38,906 bases of DNA from Microbacteriaceae bacterium PS02344 (GTDB lineage: Bacteria; Actinomycetota; Actinomycetes; Actinomycetales; Microbacteriaceae): NCBI GenBank assembly GCA_029959905.1, contig JASCNZ010000026.1:1-38906 (forward strand). Reading direction: 5' to 3'. Made by a program: the position numbers and the translations under genes. The notes under the pieces are model-generated. The model worked only from the letters and a program-made list of their open reading frames with translations, searched no databases and was not told where the DNA came from. Position 1 is the first letter of the stretch, and each line of letters opens with the position of its first letter. Shown piece after piece: positions 7,494 through 14,728 of this stretch.

Positions 7494-8775
7494 GCGCGCC
7501 CGACCAGGTGTAGGTGCGGATGCTCTCGGCCTTCATCTCCATGCCCGATCCGGGCGCGGTGGGGGCCATGTACGACCCGCCCCGGATGTCGGTCGGGACG
7601 ACGAAGTGCTCGTGCAGGTGGTCGACGAACTCGATCATGCGGCCCTCGCGGGTGCCGGTGACGGCGACGAAGTCGAACATCGACAGGTGCTGCACGGCCT
7701 CGCACAGACCGACCCCGCCGGCGTGCGGGCACACGGGCACTCCGAACTTCGCGGCGAGCAGCAGGTTGGCGATGTTCTCGTTGACGCCGGCGACGCGCAC
7801 GGCATCGATCTGCATGACCGAGATCGCGTCGGCCTGCAGCAGCTGCTTGAAGATCATCCGGTTCTGCGCGTGCTCGCCGGTGGCGACGCGGATCGGAGAC
7901 ACGCCTCGCGCGATCTCGGCGTGGCCGAGGATGTCATCGGGGCTCGTGGGCTCCTCGATCCAGGCGGGGTGGAACTCGGCGAGCGCGTTCACCCACTCGA
8001 TCGCCTCCGACACCTCCCAGCGCTGGTTGGCGTCGATCGCGATGGGGAAGTCGGGACCGCACACCTCGCGCGCCTTGCGGAAGCGGCGGATGTCGTCGTC
8101 GAGGTCGGCACCGACCTTGAGCTTGATCTGGGTGAATCCGTCGGCCATCGCCTCGCGGGCGAGGCGTTCGAGCTTCTCGTCGGAGTAGCCGAGCCACCCG
8201 GGGCTGGTGGTGTAACCGGGGTAGCCGGTGGCGAGCAGCTCGCGTTCGCGCGCGGCACGGCCGGGCTCGGCGGCGCGGAGGATCTCGAGGGCGTCCTTGC
8301 GGGTGAGGGCGTTGGTGAGGTAGCGGAAGTCGACGAGGTCGACCAGCTCTTCCGGCGTCATGCGGGCGAGCAGCTGCCAGAGGGGCAGCCCCGCCCGCTT
8401 GGCCTTGATGTCCCACAGCGCGTTGATGACAGCGCCGATCGCCATGTGCATGACGCCCTTCTCGGGGCCGAGCCAGCGCAGCTGCGAGTCGCCGATGATG
8501 TCGCGGAACGTGCCACCCATGTCGTCGAGCAGCGGTTCGATCTCGCGGCCGACGAGGTGTCCGGCGAGGGCGTCGATCGCCGCGACCTGCACGTCGTTGC
8601 CGCGGCCGATCGTGAAGACGAAGGCGTGCCCCTCGACGCCGTCGTCGGCATCCGTTCGGACGATCACGTACGCCGCGGAATAATCGGGATCGGGATTCAT
8701 CGCGTCGGAGCCGTCGAGGCTCAACGACGTGGGGAAGCGGATGTCGGTGGTGTCGAGTGCGACGATGCGGCTCAC
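7480..8775 (-). CDS. fucD: L-fuconate dehydratase (enolase superfamily)
   Basis: 431 aa when started at GTG 8775, with GAGAGGAA a few bases upstream. With this start the catalytic residues fall at Lys218-x-Lys220 (QIKLK), Asp248 (IAIDAN), Glu274 (WIEEPT), Glu301 (ATGEHAQ) and His351 (CPHAGG), the same numbers I recall for the characterised Xanthomonas campestris enzyme, with Lys220/His351 as acid/base pair. It removes water from L-fuconate to give 2-keto-3-deoxy-L-fuconate, using Mg2+. First gene of a three-gene leftward operon (with the fucose dehydrogenase and fucU), divergent from the FAH hydrolase/SDR operon, with an operator between. D-arabinonate or L-galactonate may also be used. Confidence 0.93.
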   Translation of the reverse strand: MSRIVALDTTDIRFPTSLSLDGSDAMNPDPDYSAAYVIVRTDADDGVEGHAFVFTIGRGNDVQVAAIDALAGHLVGREIEPLLDDMGGTFRDIIGDSQLRWLGPEKGVMHMAIGAVINALWDIKAKRAGLPLWQLLARMTPEELVDLVDFRYLTNALTRKDALEILRAAEPGRAARERELLATGYPGYTTSPGWLGYSDEKLERLAREAMADGFTQIKLKVGADLDDDIRRFRKAREVCGPDFPIAIDANQRWEVSEAIEWVNALAEFHPAWIEEPTSPDDILGHAEIARGVSPIRVATGEHAQNRMIFKQLLQADAISVMQIDAVRVAGVNENIANLLLAAKFGVPVCPHAGGVGLCEAVQHLSMFDFVAVTGTREGRMIEFVDHLHEHFVVPTDIRGGSYMAPTAPGSGMEMKAESIRTYTWSGAHVVA

Positions 8776-8821
8776 GGGTGCGGTTCCTCTCGAGCGCGGC
8801 CGGATGTTCCGCGCGGATCCC

Positions 8822-8850
8822 TTGGAGTGTAAACATCCGATGTCTATACT
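8822..8850 (+). promoter_or_regulatory. Promoter of the FAH hydrolase/SDR operon
   Basis: TTGGAG (8822-8827) and TATACT (8845-8850) are separated by 17 bp, a good sigma-70-like promoter. The palindromic operator at 8830-8846 fills the spacer, so binding should block RNA polymerase. Confidence 0.65.
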
Positions 8851-8855
8851 GTCAA
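8826..8855 (-). promoter_or_regulatory. Promoter of the fucD operon
   Basis: On the minus strand a perfect TTGACA (8855-8850) is followed after 18 bp by TACACT (8831-8826). It overlaps the plus-strand promoter almost completely, so the two divergent promoters are face to face and share one operator. Confidence 0.55.
8830..8846. promoter_or_regulatory. Operator for the GntR/FCD regulator (site 1)
   Basis: TAAACATCcGATGTCTA: the 11-bp core ACATCcGATGT is a perfect palindrome around a central C, and the wider 17-bp palindrome has one unmatched pair. It lies in the spacer of both divergent promoters. The same core occurs at 8986 and 11663. Assignment to the regulator at 11692 is inference from the shared motif. 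Confidence 0.62.
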
Positions 8856-8901
8856 CGACGATGGCCGTCCCCGGGCGGTCCCCCGAAGGATCAGGAGAAT
8901 C

Positions 8902-9762
8902 ATGAAGTTCGCGCGGCTCGGCACCCCCGGAGAAGAGATCCCCGTCCTCGTGGAGGGTGATCGGTACCTCGATCTCCGCCCCGTGACATCCGATGTGAAC
9001 GGTGATTTCCTGGCCGGCGATTTCGTCGCGCGCGTCACCGCCGCGCGGGATGCCGGAGAACTCCGCGACCTCGACGGCGCAGACGCGCTGCGCATCGGCG
9101 CCCCCATCGCCCGGCCCAGCGCCGTGATCTGCATCGGCATGAACTACGCCGCCCACGCGGCCGAGTCCGGGTCGGAGCCGCCGACCATCCCGATCCTGTT
9201 CCTCAAGACGCCGAACACCGTCGTCGGCCCGAACGACAGCGTCACCATCCCCCGCGGCAGCACGAAGACCGACTGGGAGGTCGAGCTCGGCATCGTCATC
9301 GGCGCCCGCGCCGCCTACCTCGACTCCCCCGACGAGTCGATGGCGCACGTGGCCGGATTCGTGCTCGCGAACGATGTGTCGGAGCGCGACTTCCAGATGG
9401 CCGTCTCGGGCGGCCAGTGGTCGAAGGGCAAGATCGCCGCGGGCTTCAACCCCACCGGCCCGTGGCTCGTCACCCCCGACGAGGTCGACCACCACGCCCT
9501 CGGCCTCCGCAGCTTCGTCAACGGCGAGCCGCGTCAGGACTCGAACACGAGCGACATGATCTTCGACGTCGAGACGATCGTGCACCACCTGTCGCAGTAC
9601 GTGACGCTCGAGCCCGGCGACCTCATCCTCACCGGCACCCCGCAGGGCGTGGCCCTGTCGGGCAACTTCCCGTACATCGCCCCGGGCGACGTGGTCGAGG
9701 TCGAGATCGACGGCCTCGGTCACCAGCGCCAGGAGTTCGTGGCCTGGGAGGCCCGCGCATGA
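8902..9762 (+). CDS. FAH-family hydrolase, probable 2,4-diketo-3-deoxy-L-fuconate hydrolase
   Basis: 286 aa, normal for the fumarylacetoacetate hydrolase family. Metal ligands are Glu126 and Glu128 in [12 protein letters not shown] and Asp158 in [12 protein letters not shown]; the QWSKGK (about 172-176) and ILTGTPQGV motifs complete the active site. In oxidative 6-deoxyhexose pathways this family splits 2,4-diketo-3-deoxy acids into pyruvate and L-lactate. It is cotranscribed with the SDR that would make its substrate (ATGA overlap at 9759-9762) and diverges from fucD. AGGAG lies four bases before the ATG. A second copy of the regulator palindrome sits inside its coding region at 8986-8996. 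An acylpyruvase role is possible but less fitting here. Confidence 0.85.
   Translation: MKFARLGTPGEEIPVLVEGDRYLDLRPVTSDVNGDFLAGDFVARVTAARDAGELRDLDGADALRIGAPIARPSAVICIGMNYAAHAAESGSEPPTIPILFLKTPNTVVGPNDSVTIPRGSTKTDWEVELGIVIGARAAYLDSPDESMAHVAGFVLANDVSERDFQMAVSGGQWSKGKIAAGFNPTGPWLVTPDEVDHHALGLRSFVNGEPRQDSNTSDMIFDVETIVHHLSQYVTLEPGDLILTGTPQGVALSGNFPYIAPGDVVEVEIDGLGHQRQEFVAWEARA
8986..8996. promoter_or_regulatory. Operator-like palindrome inside the FAH gene (site 2)
   Basis: ACATCCGATGT, identical to the core of site 1, 153 bp downstream of it and about 85 bases into the coding sequence. It could be an auxiliary operator for looping or roadblock. The 11-bp identity is seen; function is inferred. 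Confidence 0.4.
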
Positions 9763-10511
9763 CCGGCGCGCTCGACGGGCTGGTCGCGATCGTCACCGGC
9801 GGCGCCTCGGGGATCGGGGCCGCGATCGCCGACCGCCTGCACGCCGACGGCGCGCGCATCGCGGTGCTCGACCGCGACACCTCCGGAGCGGATGCCCGCT
9901 TCTCGGCGTTCACCGCCGACGTCTCGGATCGCGCCAGCGTCGACGCCGCGGTGGCCGCGGTCGCCGAGGAGTTCGGACGCATCGACATCGTCGTCAACAA
10001 CGCCGGGGTCGGCGCACAGGGCGACATCTCCGCGAACGACGACGCCGAGTGGGCGCGCGTGCTCTCGATCAACGTCACCGGCATCGCCCGCGTGACCTCG
10101 GCCGCACTGCCGTGGCTGCGGAAGTCGCCGTCGGCGGCGGTCTGCAACACGGCGTCCATCGCCTCCACCACCGGCCTGCCCCAGCGCGCTCTCTACAGCG
10201 CGTCGAAGGGCGCCGTCTCGGCCCTCACGCGCGCCATGGCCGCCGACCACCTGCGCGAGGGCATCCGCGTCAACGCCGTCAACCCCGGCACCGCCGACAC
10301 CCCGTGGGTCGGACGCCTGCTCGACGCGGCATCCGACCCCGATGCCGAACGCGCCGCCCTCGAGGCCCGCCAGCCGCATGGGCGCCTGGTGAGCCCGGCC
10401 GAGGTCGCCGGCGCCGTCGCCTACCTCGTATCGCCCGCCTCCGGCTCCACCACCGGCACGTTCATCGAGGTCGACGGCGGCATGGCGCAGCTGCGCCTGC
10501 GGTCGGAGTAG
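9759..10511 (+). CDS. SDR oxidoreductase, probable 2-keto-3-deoxy-L-fuconate dehydrogenase
   Basis: 250 aa classical short-chain dehydrogenase. Cofactor motif TGGASGIG (13-20), NNAG (80-83) and catalytic Ser133, Tyr146 and Lys150 (YSASK) are all present. Asp38, after the second strand, suggests NAD+ rather than NADP+. It ends with the usual [10 protein letters not shown]. The predicted role is oxidation of the C4 hydroxyl of 2-keto-3-deoxy-L-fuconate to the 2,4-diketo acid that the upstream hydrolase cleaves. The ATG overlaps the stop of the hydrolase gene (ATGA), so translation is coupled. SDR substrate cannot be read from sequence alone; the assignment rests on context. Confidence 0.82.
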   Translation: MTGALDGLVAIVTGGASGIGAAIADRLHADGARIAVLDRDTSGADARFSAFTADVSDRASVDAAVAAVAEEFGRIDIVVNNAGVGAQGDISANDDAEWARVLSINVTGIARVTSAALPWLRKSPSAAVCNTASIASTTGLPQRALYSASKGAVSALTRAMAADHLREGIRVNAVNPGTADTPWVGRLLDAASDPDAERAALEARQPHGRLVSPAEVAGAVAYLVSPASGSTTGTFIEVDGGMAQLRLRSE

Positions 10512-10573
10512 CCCCGGCGGCGCGCCCCGGCCGCTCCGGGCGCCCCGGGCGCCCGGGGCGCACCACCACCGCG

Positions 10574-10652
10574 CGCTTCGAAGGGGATCTCCCGTTACGC
10601 AGGAGCATCCTCGCGATTCGCTCCTGCGGAACGAGAGATCTCCTTCGCAGCG
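10574..10652. terminator. Long hairpin between converging SDR and lactonase genes
   Basis: Two 33-bp arms (10574-10606 and 10620-10652) pair at 29 of 33 positions around a 13-base loop. Its place between converging gene ends suggests a bidirectional terminator; the arm length is far above an ordinary terminator, so a palindromic repeat element is also possible. Confidence 0.6.
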
Positions 10653-10669
10653 GGCGGGTGTCGCTGTCG

Positions 10670-11644
10670 CTAGGCGCGCGGACCGAGCAGCCGCGAGAAG
10701 AAACCGCGTCGGCGGGGCGGCTCGACCGGCACGACGCGCGGTTCGTCGAGGCGGTAGAACGCGCGGGCGGCGCCCCACATGATGGCCTCGACGTCGTGCC
10801 CGCGCGCGGCGGCCCAGGTGGTGACGGCATCCGCCCACCGGCTGCGCGCGGTGTACTGATAGGTCGCCGAGCCGTCCGCGGGCGCATGCGGGTCACCCTC
10901 CTCGGCCGGCCCCACCGCCGAGACCGGCCAGTCGCTCCCCCACATCAGACGGTCGGCGCCGAACGCATCGGCCGCCGCGTCGAGGAAAGGCACGAGCTGC
11001 TCGGCACTCCACGCGCCGCCCGCCTCGGCCGGGAGCCCCGACAGCTTGCAGAACGTCTGCGGATGCTTCGCCACCTCCTCGAGGTCGCGCACCCATTCCG
11101 GGGTCGGGGCGAGGGGAGCATCCGCCGTGCCCACCGCGGGCTTGCCCAGGTGATCGAGCACCATCCACAGGTCGGGCACCGCGCCCGCGAGCCGCGCGAT
11201 GTCGGGGAGCTGCTCGGCCCGCACGCACACGTCGAAGCTGAGCAGGCGGGCGGCGACCTCGCGCGCGCCCATGACGAAGGCCGACGACACCGCGAGCCCG
11301 TCGGGGTCGTCCTGCAGGTTGTGCCGCACGCCGACCACGAGCGGATGCGCGATCAACTCCTCGAGGTGCGTGACGGTGTCGACCCCGCGATGCAGCTGCG
11401 CGCCGGCGACGATGCCGACGACGCCGAGACGGTCGGCCATCGACTCGACCCATTTCACCTCGCCGAGGTAGTCGTCCTCCACCGTCTCGGCCTGCACGAA
11501 GACGCATTCCTCGCGGTGCACGCCGGGCAGGCGCGCGTGCTCGAGCTCGGTGTCCGCGAAGCGGAAGGCGTATGGACCCTTCAGCCACGTGTAGGTGAGG
11601 ACTTCGTCGTCCCACAGGTGCAGATGGGAATCGAGGACTCGCAT
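10670..11644 (-). CDS. Amidohydrolase-family lactonase, probable L-fuconolactonase
   Basis: 324 aa, amidohydrolase 2 family. The N-terminus MRVLDSHLHLWDDEV carries the HxH metal motif (His7, His9), and MWGSDWPVSAVG near residue 235 supplies the conserved Asp. FuconoLactonases and rhamnonolactonases of the fucose and rhamnose oxidation pathways belong here. The predicted reaction is ring opening of L-fucono-1,4(1,5)-lactone to L-fuconate, linking the dehydrogenase to FucD. The gene is divergent from the GntR/FCD regulator with 47 bases between start codons and shares an operator with it. The ATG has no SD; CAGGAT six bases upstream suggests a leaderless transcript. Confidence 0.82.
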   Translation of the reverse strand: MRVLDSHLHLWDDEVLTYTWLKGPYAFRFADTELEHARLPGVHREECVFVQAETVEDDYLGEVKWVESMADRLGVVGIVAGAQLHRGVDTVTHLEELIAHPLVVGVRHNLQDDPDGLAVSSAFVMGAREVAARLLSFDVCVRAEQLPDIARLAGAVPDLWMVLDHLGKPAVGTADAPLAPTPEWVRDLEEVAKHPQTFCKLSGLPAEAGGAWSAEQLVPFLDAAADAFGADRLMWGSDWPVSAVGPAEEGDPHAPADGSATYQYTARSRWADAVTTWAAARGHDVEAIMWGAARAFYRLDEPRVVPVEPPRRRGFFSRLLGPRA

Positions 11645-11650
11645 GCCCCC

Positions 11651-11656
11651 ATCCTG
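11651..11656 (-). promoter_or_regulatory. Leaderless -10 element of the lactonase gene
   Basis: CAGGAT on the minus strand, six bases before the ATG at 11644. The first base deviates from TAnnnT. No SD is present. Confidence 0.35.
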
Positions 11657-11662
11657 CCTCAG

Positions 11663-11673
11663 ACATCGGATGA
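11663..11673. promoter_or_regulatory. Operator for the GntR/FCD regulator (site 3)
   Basis: ACATCGGATGA with flank AGACATCGGATG, which is identical over 12 bases to the minus-strand reading of site 1. It lies just upstream of the -10 boxes of both the lactonase and regulator genes, so it would control both. Confidence 0.58.
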
Positions 11674-11678
11674 CTGGC

Positions 11679-11684
11679 TAGGAT
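11679..11684 (+). promoter_or_regulatory. Leaderless -10 element of the GntR/FCD gene
   Basis: TAGGAT is seven bases before ATG 11692. There is no SD before this ATG, and the ATG at 11683 lies inside the -10 box, so transcription and translation probably both begin at 11692. Confidence 0.5.
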
Positions 11685-11691
11685 GACGCCC

Positions 11692-12369
11692 ATGGCAGTG
11701 ACCGACGAGGCGATCGAGAAGATCAAGGCGATGATCGTGTCGGGCGAACTCTCCCCCGGCGATCGGCTGCCTCCCGAGAAAGAGCTGTCGGAGCGTCTCG
11801 GACTCTCGCGCAACTCGATGCGGGAGGCCGTGAAGGCGCTCGAGGTGATCCGCGTGCTCGACGTGCGCCGCGGCGACGGCACCTACGTCACCAGCCTCGA
11901 ACCGCACCTGCTGCTCGAGGCCATCGCATTCGTGGTCGACATGCACGACGACGACTCGATGCTCGAGATCTTCGCGGTGCGACGGATGCTCGAATCGCAG
12001 GCCACGGGCCTCGCCGCCACCCACGGCGACGATGACGACATCGCCGCGCTCGTCGAAGAGGTGGAGGGGGTCGACTCGTCGGTGACGATCGAAGAGCTCG
12101 TGGCGCACGACATCCGCTTCCACCGCGAGATCGTGCGGATGGCCGGCAACGCCTACCTCGCGAGCCTCATCGAGCACCTCAGCAGTCAGACCGTGCGCGC
12201 CCGGGTGTGGCGCGGACTCACCGAGGCCAACGCCGTCGAGCGCACCCTGTCGGAGCATCGCGCGATCGCCGACGCGATCGCTCAGCACGACTCGGCCCTC
12301 GCGACCTCGCTCGCCACCGCGCACATCGCGGGCGTCGAGCGCTGGCTGCGCCAGGCCGCCACCGCCTAG
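11692..12369 (+). CDS. GntR-family regulator, FadR/FCD subfamily (probable fucose pathway repressor)
   Basis: 225 aa from ATG 11692 (an ATG nine bases earlier overlaps the -10 box). Residues about 4-70 are the winged helix: IKAMIVSGELSPGDRLPPEK, ELSERLGLSRNSMREAVKAL, then RRGDGTYVT. Residues about 85-220 are an all-helical FCD domain with the metal motif Asp140-x3-His144 (HDIRFHREI), His189 (SEHR) and His211. FCD regulators bind sugar acids or other carboxylates, so L-fuconate or 2-keto-3-deoxy-fuconate is a sensible effector. The divergent lactonase gene, its own promoter and the fucD/FAH promoter region all carry the palindrome CATC(C/G)GATG. This makes it the likely local repressor. Confidence 0.88.
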   Translation: MAVTDEAIEKIKAMIVSGELSPGDRLPPEKELSERLGLSRNSMREAVKALEVIRVLDVRRGDGTYVTSLEPHLLLEAIAFVVDMHDDDSMLEIFAVRRMLESQATGLAATHGDDDDIAALVEEVEGVDSSVTIEELVAHDIRFHREIVRMAGNAYLASLIEHLSSQTVRARVWRGLTEANAVERTLSEHRAIADAIAQHDSALATSLATAHIAGVERWLRQAATA

Positions 12370-12421
12370 CCCCGCCCCGCTCCCCGCCGCTTTGCGTGGC
12401 CTCTCCGCCCGGCGCAGCAAC

Positions 12422-12495
12422 AACTCAGGACGCACGGCACGTGTGGCGGCGCTTTCAGAGGTTGCCGCCTTGCAGAGGCACCCGGGTCCTAAGTT
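12422..12495. terminator. Two-step hairpin between converging gntR and transaldolase genes
   Basis: Outer arms AACTCAGGAC (12422-12431) and GTCCTAAGTT (12486-12495) pair at 9/10; inner arms GGCGGC (12445-12450) and GCCGCC (12464-12469) pair perfectly. The outer arm recurs at 17714 before another gene. Confidence 0.5.
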
Positions 12496-12525
12496 ATGGG
12501 CGAGGGTCGCGCCGACGAGAGCGCG

Positions 12526-13188
12526 CTACACCCCGAGGCGCAGCATGGCGGCGTCGAACTCGGCGGCCGAGCTGTCGCTCACGTCGTGGAACAGGGTCTG
12601 CTCGATCACGTCCGGCGCGGCCGTGAAGTACGGCACCCCGGCGAGCCGCAGTCCCACGATGTCGTCTGCCGAGCGCAACGATGCGGCCAGCACATTCGAG
12701 CCGCTGCCCGCGCACACCTCCTGCATGCGGGCGATCACGGCATCGCCGTCGATGCCCGCGTCGCGCATGCGTCCGAGGTAGGGGGCGATGTACTGCGCCC
12801 CGATGCTGGCGCACGCCAGCGCCTGGGCGACCGAGTACACGGCGGTGACGAGCACCGTCGCGCCGTCGCGCACGAGGGCGGATGCCGCGGCGAACCCGGC
12901 CGCCGTGGCGGGCACTTTCACTGCGACCCGCTCGCCCAGGCCGCGGATGGTCTCGGCGTTGCGCAGGAACGAGGCGGTGTCTCCGCCCCACGTCTGGAAG
13001 AAGATCTCCTCGGCCCCTTCGCCCTCCCATCGCGCGTAGAGGTCGGGGATCTCGGCGGCGGTGCGACCTCCGCGCTCGAGGATCGTGGGGTTCGTGGTCA
13101 CGCCGTGCACGACGCCCGCCGTGAGCAGCCGGGAGACCCGGTCGACGTCGGCGCTGTCGACGTAGAGGCGGGGGGCGATCGCGGTCAT
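12526..13188 (-). CDS. Transaldolase family protein (fructose-6-phosphate aldolase/TalC-like)
   Basis: 220 aa, the size of the short transaldolase/FSA class rather than full transaldolase. The N-terminus has RLYVDSADVDRVSRLL, then GVTTNPTIL (29-37), and Lys91 in VAVKVPATAAG is the Schiff-base lysine. These enzymes cleave or transfer dihydroxyacetone units in pentose phosphate metabolism. It diverges from ribokinase across a region with two copies of the TGTAAYGACA operator, so it is probably induced with ribose use. Whether it acts as transaldolase or as an aldolase on fructose 6-phosphate or another sugar phosphate is not decidable here. Confidence 0.85.
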   Translation of the reverse strand: MTAIAPRLYVDSADVDRVSRLLTAGVVHGVTTNPTILERGGRTAAEIPDLYARWEGEGAEEIFFQTWGGDTASFLRNAETIRGLGERVAVKVPATAAGFAAASALVRDGATVLVTAVYSVAQALACASIGAQYIAPYLGRMRDAGIDGDAVIARMQEVCAGSGSNVLAASLRSADDIVGLRLAGVPYFTAAPDVIEQTLFHDVSDSSAAEFDAAMLRLGV

Positions 13189-13207
13189 CGGGTCTCCTCG
13201 GGGTCGA

Positions 13208-13221
13208 CCTGTCGTTACAGG
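13208..13221. promoter_or_regulatory. GntR/UTRA operator (site a)
   Basis: CCTGTCGTTACAGG: perfect 5-bp arms around four bases; the minus strand reads TGTAACGACA. It forms, with site b, a larger inverted pair of 12-bp elements (CCTGTCGTTACA and TGTAATGACAGG, one mismatch). Confidence 0.6.
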
Positions 13222-13236
13222 TTCGGCTTCGGCTAA

Positions 13237-13246
13237 TGTAATGACA
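13237..13246. promoter_or_regulatory. GntR/UTRA operator (site b)
   Basis: TGTAATGACA, the second copy of the motif in the transaldolase/ribokinase divergent region. The same 10-mer stands in front of the KDPG aldolase gene at 24328. Confidence 0.6.
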
Positions 13247-13308
13247 GGCGCAGACCGATGTCAAAGCATCCGCGCCGCCCCCTTCCGTCGACGACGACCA
13301 GGAGCGCC

Positions 13309-14274
13309 ATGGCCACCGCACACCCCTCCGACCGCACCGGCGTCGTCATCGTCGGCAGCGTGACCGCCGACGTCACGACGTTCTCGCAGCGCCTTCCCGC
13401 GCGCGGAGAGACCATCCTCGGCGACCAGTTCACCCTCATGCTCGGCGGCAAGGGCGCGAATCAGGCCGTGGCCGCGGGCCGGTCCGGCGCGCGCACGAGC
13501 TTCGTCGGATGCGTCGGCGACGACCTCTTCCACGACCTCGTCGTCGACGGTCTCACCGACGCCGGGGTCGACCTCGCGCACCTGCGCACCGTGCCCGGCC
13601 CCACCGGCATCGCGCACATCCGCGTCGACTCCTCGGCGCAGAACGACATCGTCATGGTGCCGCTCGCGAACGCCGCCCTCAGCACCGCGCAGATCGACGA
13701 GGCCCTCGCCGCGCTCGCGCCCACCACGTCTGTGCTGCTCACGCAGCTCGAGACCCCGTCGGCGCTCACGGCGCACATCACCGCGCGCGGCCGCGAGCAC
13801 GGCATGACCGTCATCCTCGACCCGGCGCCCGCGGCCCCGCTGCCGCCCGAGGTGTGGGCGAGCATCGACATCGTCACTCCGAACGAGACCGAGGCGACGC
13901 TCATCAGCGGCATCGAGGTGACGGATGCCGCATCGGCCGAGCGCGCCGGACGCTGGTTCCTCGACCAGGGCGTCGGCGCCGCGGTCATCACCCTCGCCGG
14001 CCAGGGGTCGTGCGTGGTCACCGGGGACGGGGCATCCGTCGTCGCGCCGTTCCCGGTCGAAGCGGTCGACACCACCGCCGCGGGAGACGCCTACGCGGGG
14101 TACCTCGGGGCTGCGCTCGCGAACGGCCTCGACCTCACCGAAGCCGTTCGTCTGGCGACGGCCGCCGGGGCCCTCACCGTCACCAAGCAGGGCGCCTCGC
14201 CCAGTCTGCCGCTGCGCGCCGAGGTCGACGCATTCCTCGCCGAGCGCGAGGGCGCGAGCATCCCGGCCGCCTGA
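13309..14274 (+). CDS. rbsK: Ribokinase (PfkB family)
   Basis: 321 aa from ATG 13309, preceded by AGGAG; an in-frame ATG at 13258 would add 17 unlike residues. Ribokinase hallmarks: VVIVGSVTADVTTFSQRLPARGET near the start, LGGKGANQAVAAGRSGA (about 44-60), FVGCVGDD, the DPAPA...TPNETEA segment and the anion-hole motif DTTAAGDAYAGYL (about 256-268) with the catalytic Asp. It phosphorylates D-ribose at O5 with ATP. It is followed by ribose pyranase and a GntR regulator in one operon, and no ribose-specific transporter is beside it. KDG kinase is less likely given GGKGANQA and the rbsD neighbour. Confidence 0.9.
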   Translation: MATAHPSDRTGVVIVGSVTADVTTFSQRLPARGETILGDQFTLMLGGKGANQAVAAGRSGARTSFVGCVGDDLFHDLVVDGLTDAGVDLAHLRTVPGPTGIAHIRVDSSAQNDIVMVPLANAALSTAQIDEALAALAPTTSVLLTQLETPSALTAHITARGREHGMTVILDPAPAAPLPPEVWASIDIVTPNETEATLISGIEVTDAASAERAGRWFLDQGVGAAVITLAGQGSCVVTGDGASVVAPFPVEAVDTTAAGDAYAGYLGAALANGLDLTEAVRLATAAGALTVTKQGASPSLPLRAEVDAFLAEREGASIPAA

Positions 14275-14322
14275 CCGCCACTCCCGGACCACCCCCTTCC
14301 CACCGCCCGACCGGAGCTCTCC

Positions 14323-14727
14323 ATGCGCAAGACCTCGACGACCATCAACCCGGCGCTCTCGCGTGTCATCAGCGAGACCGGCCACACCGATCTGATCGTC
14401 GTCACCGACGCGGGCCTGCCGATCCCTCCCGGGTCGGAGCGCATCGACCTCGCCTACCGGCCCGGGGCCCCGGCGTTCCTCGACGTGCTCGACACGGTGC
14501 TCGCCGAACTCGTCGTCGAGGGCGCGACGGTGTCGGCCGAGGTCGCCGAGAAGAGCCCCGAGGTGCTCGACGCCCTGCGCGAGCGCTTCGCCGGCATGGG
14601 ATTCGAGATCGAACTGGTTCCGCACGTCGAGTTCAAGGAACGCACCCGGGGCGCTCGCGCGTTCGTGCGGTCGGGCGAGTTCACCCCGTACGCGAACGTG
14701 ATCCTGCATGCGGGGGTAGCGTACTGA
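14323..14727 (+). CDS. rbsD: D-ribose pyranase
   Basis: 134 aa, the standard length. MRKTSTTINPALSRVISETGHTDLIVVTDAGLPIP is diagnostic for RbsD, with the catalytic His21 in GHTD and Asp29. It interconverts the pyranose and furanose forms of ribose, giving the furanose needed by ribokinase. It lies 48 bases after rbsK with CGGAGC before the ATG, and one base before the GntR gene. Confidence 0.93.
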   Translation: MRKTSTTINPALSRVISETGHTDLIVVTDAGLPIPPGSERIDLAYRPGAPAFLDVLDTVLAELVVEGATVSAEVAEKSPEVLDALRERFAGMGFEIELVPHVEFKERTRGARAFVRSGEFTPYANVILHAGVAY

Positions 14728-14728
14728 G

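Noticed and set aside
7492..8832. 446-codon plus-strand frame over fucD
   Set aside because: Shadow of fucD; the minus strand has all catalytic residues in register.
8776..9723. Upstream extension of the fucD frame to an in-frame start at 9723
   Set aside because: It would run antisense through the FAH hydrolase and the promoter; the GTG at 8775 has an SD and gives exact family numbering.
13258..13308. Earlier ATG for ribokinase at 13258
   Set aside because: The extra 17 residues are unlike ribokinase and the ATG at 13309 has AGGAG upstream.
13309..14274. Reading the PfkB kinase as KDG kinase because of the shared operator with the KDPG aldolase
   Set aside because: GGKGANQA and the adjacent rbsD support ribokinase; the operator link is better explained by coregulation.
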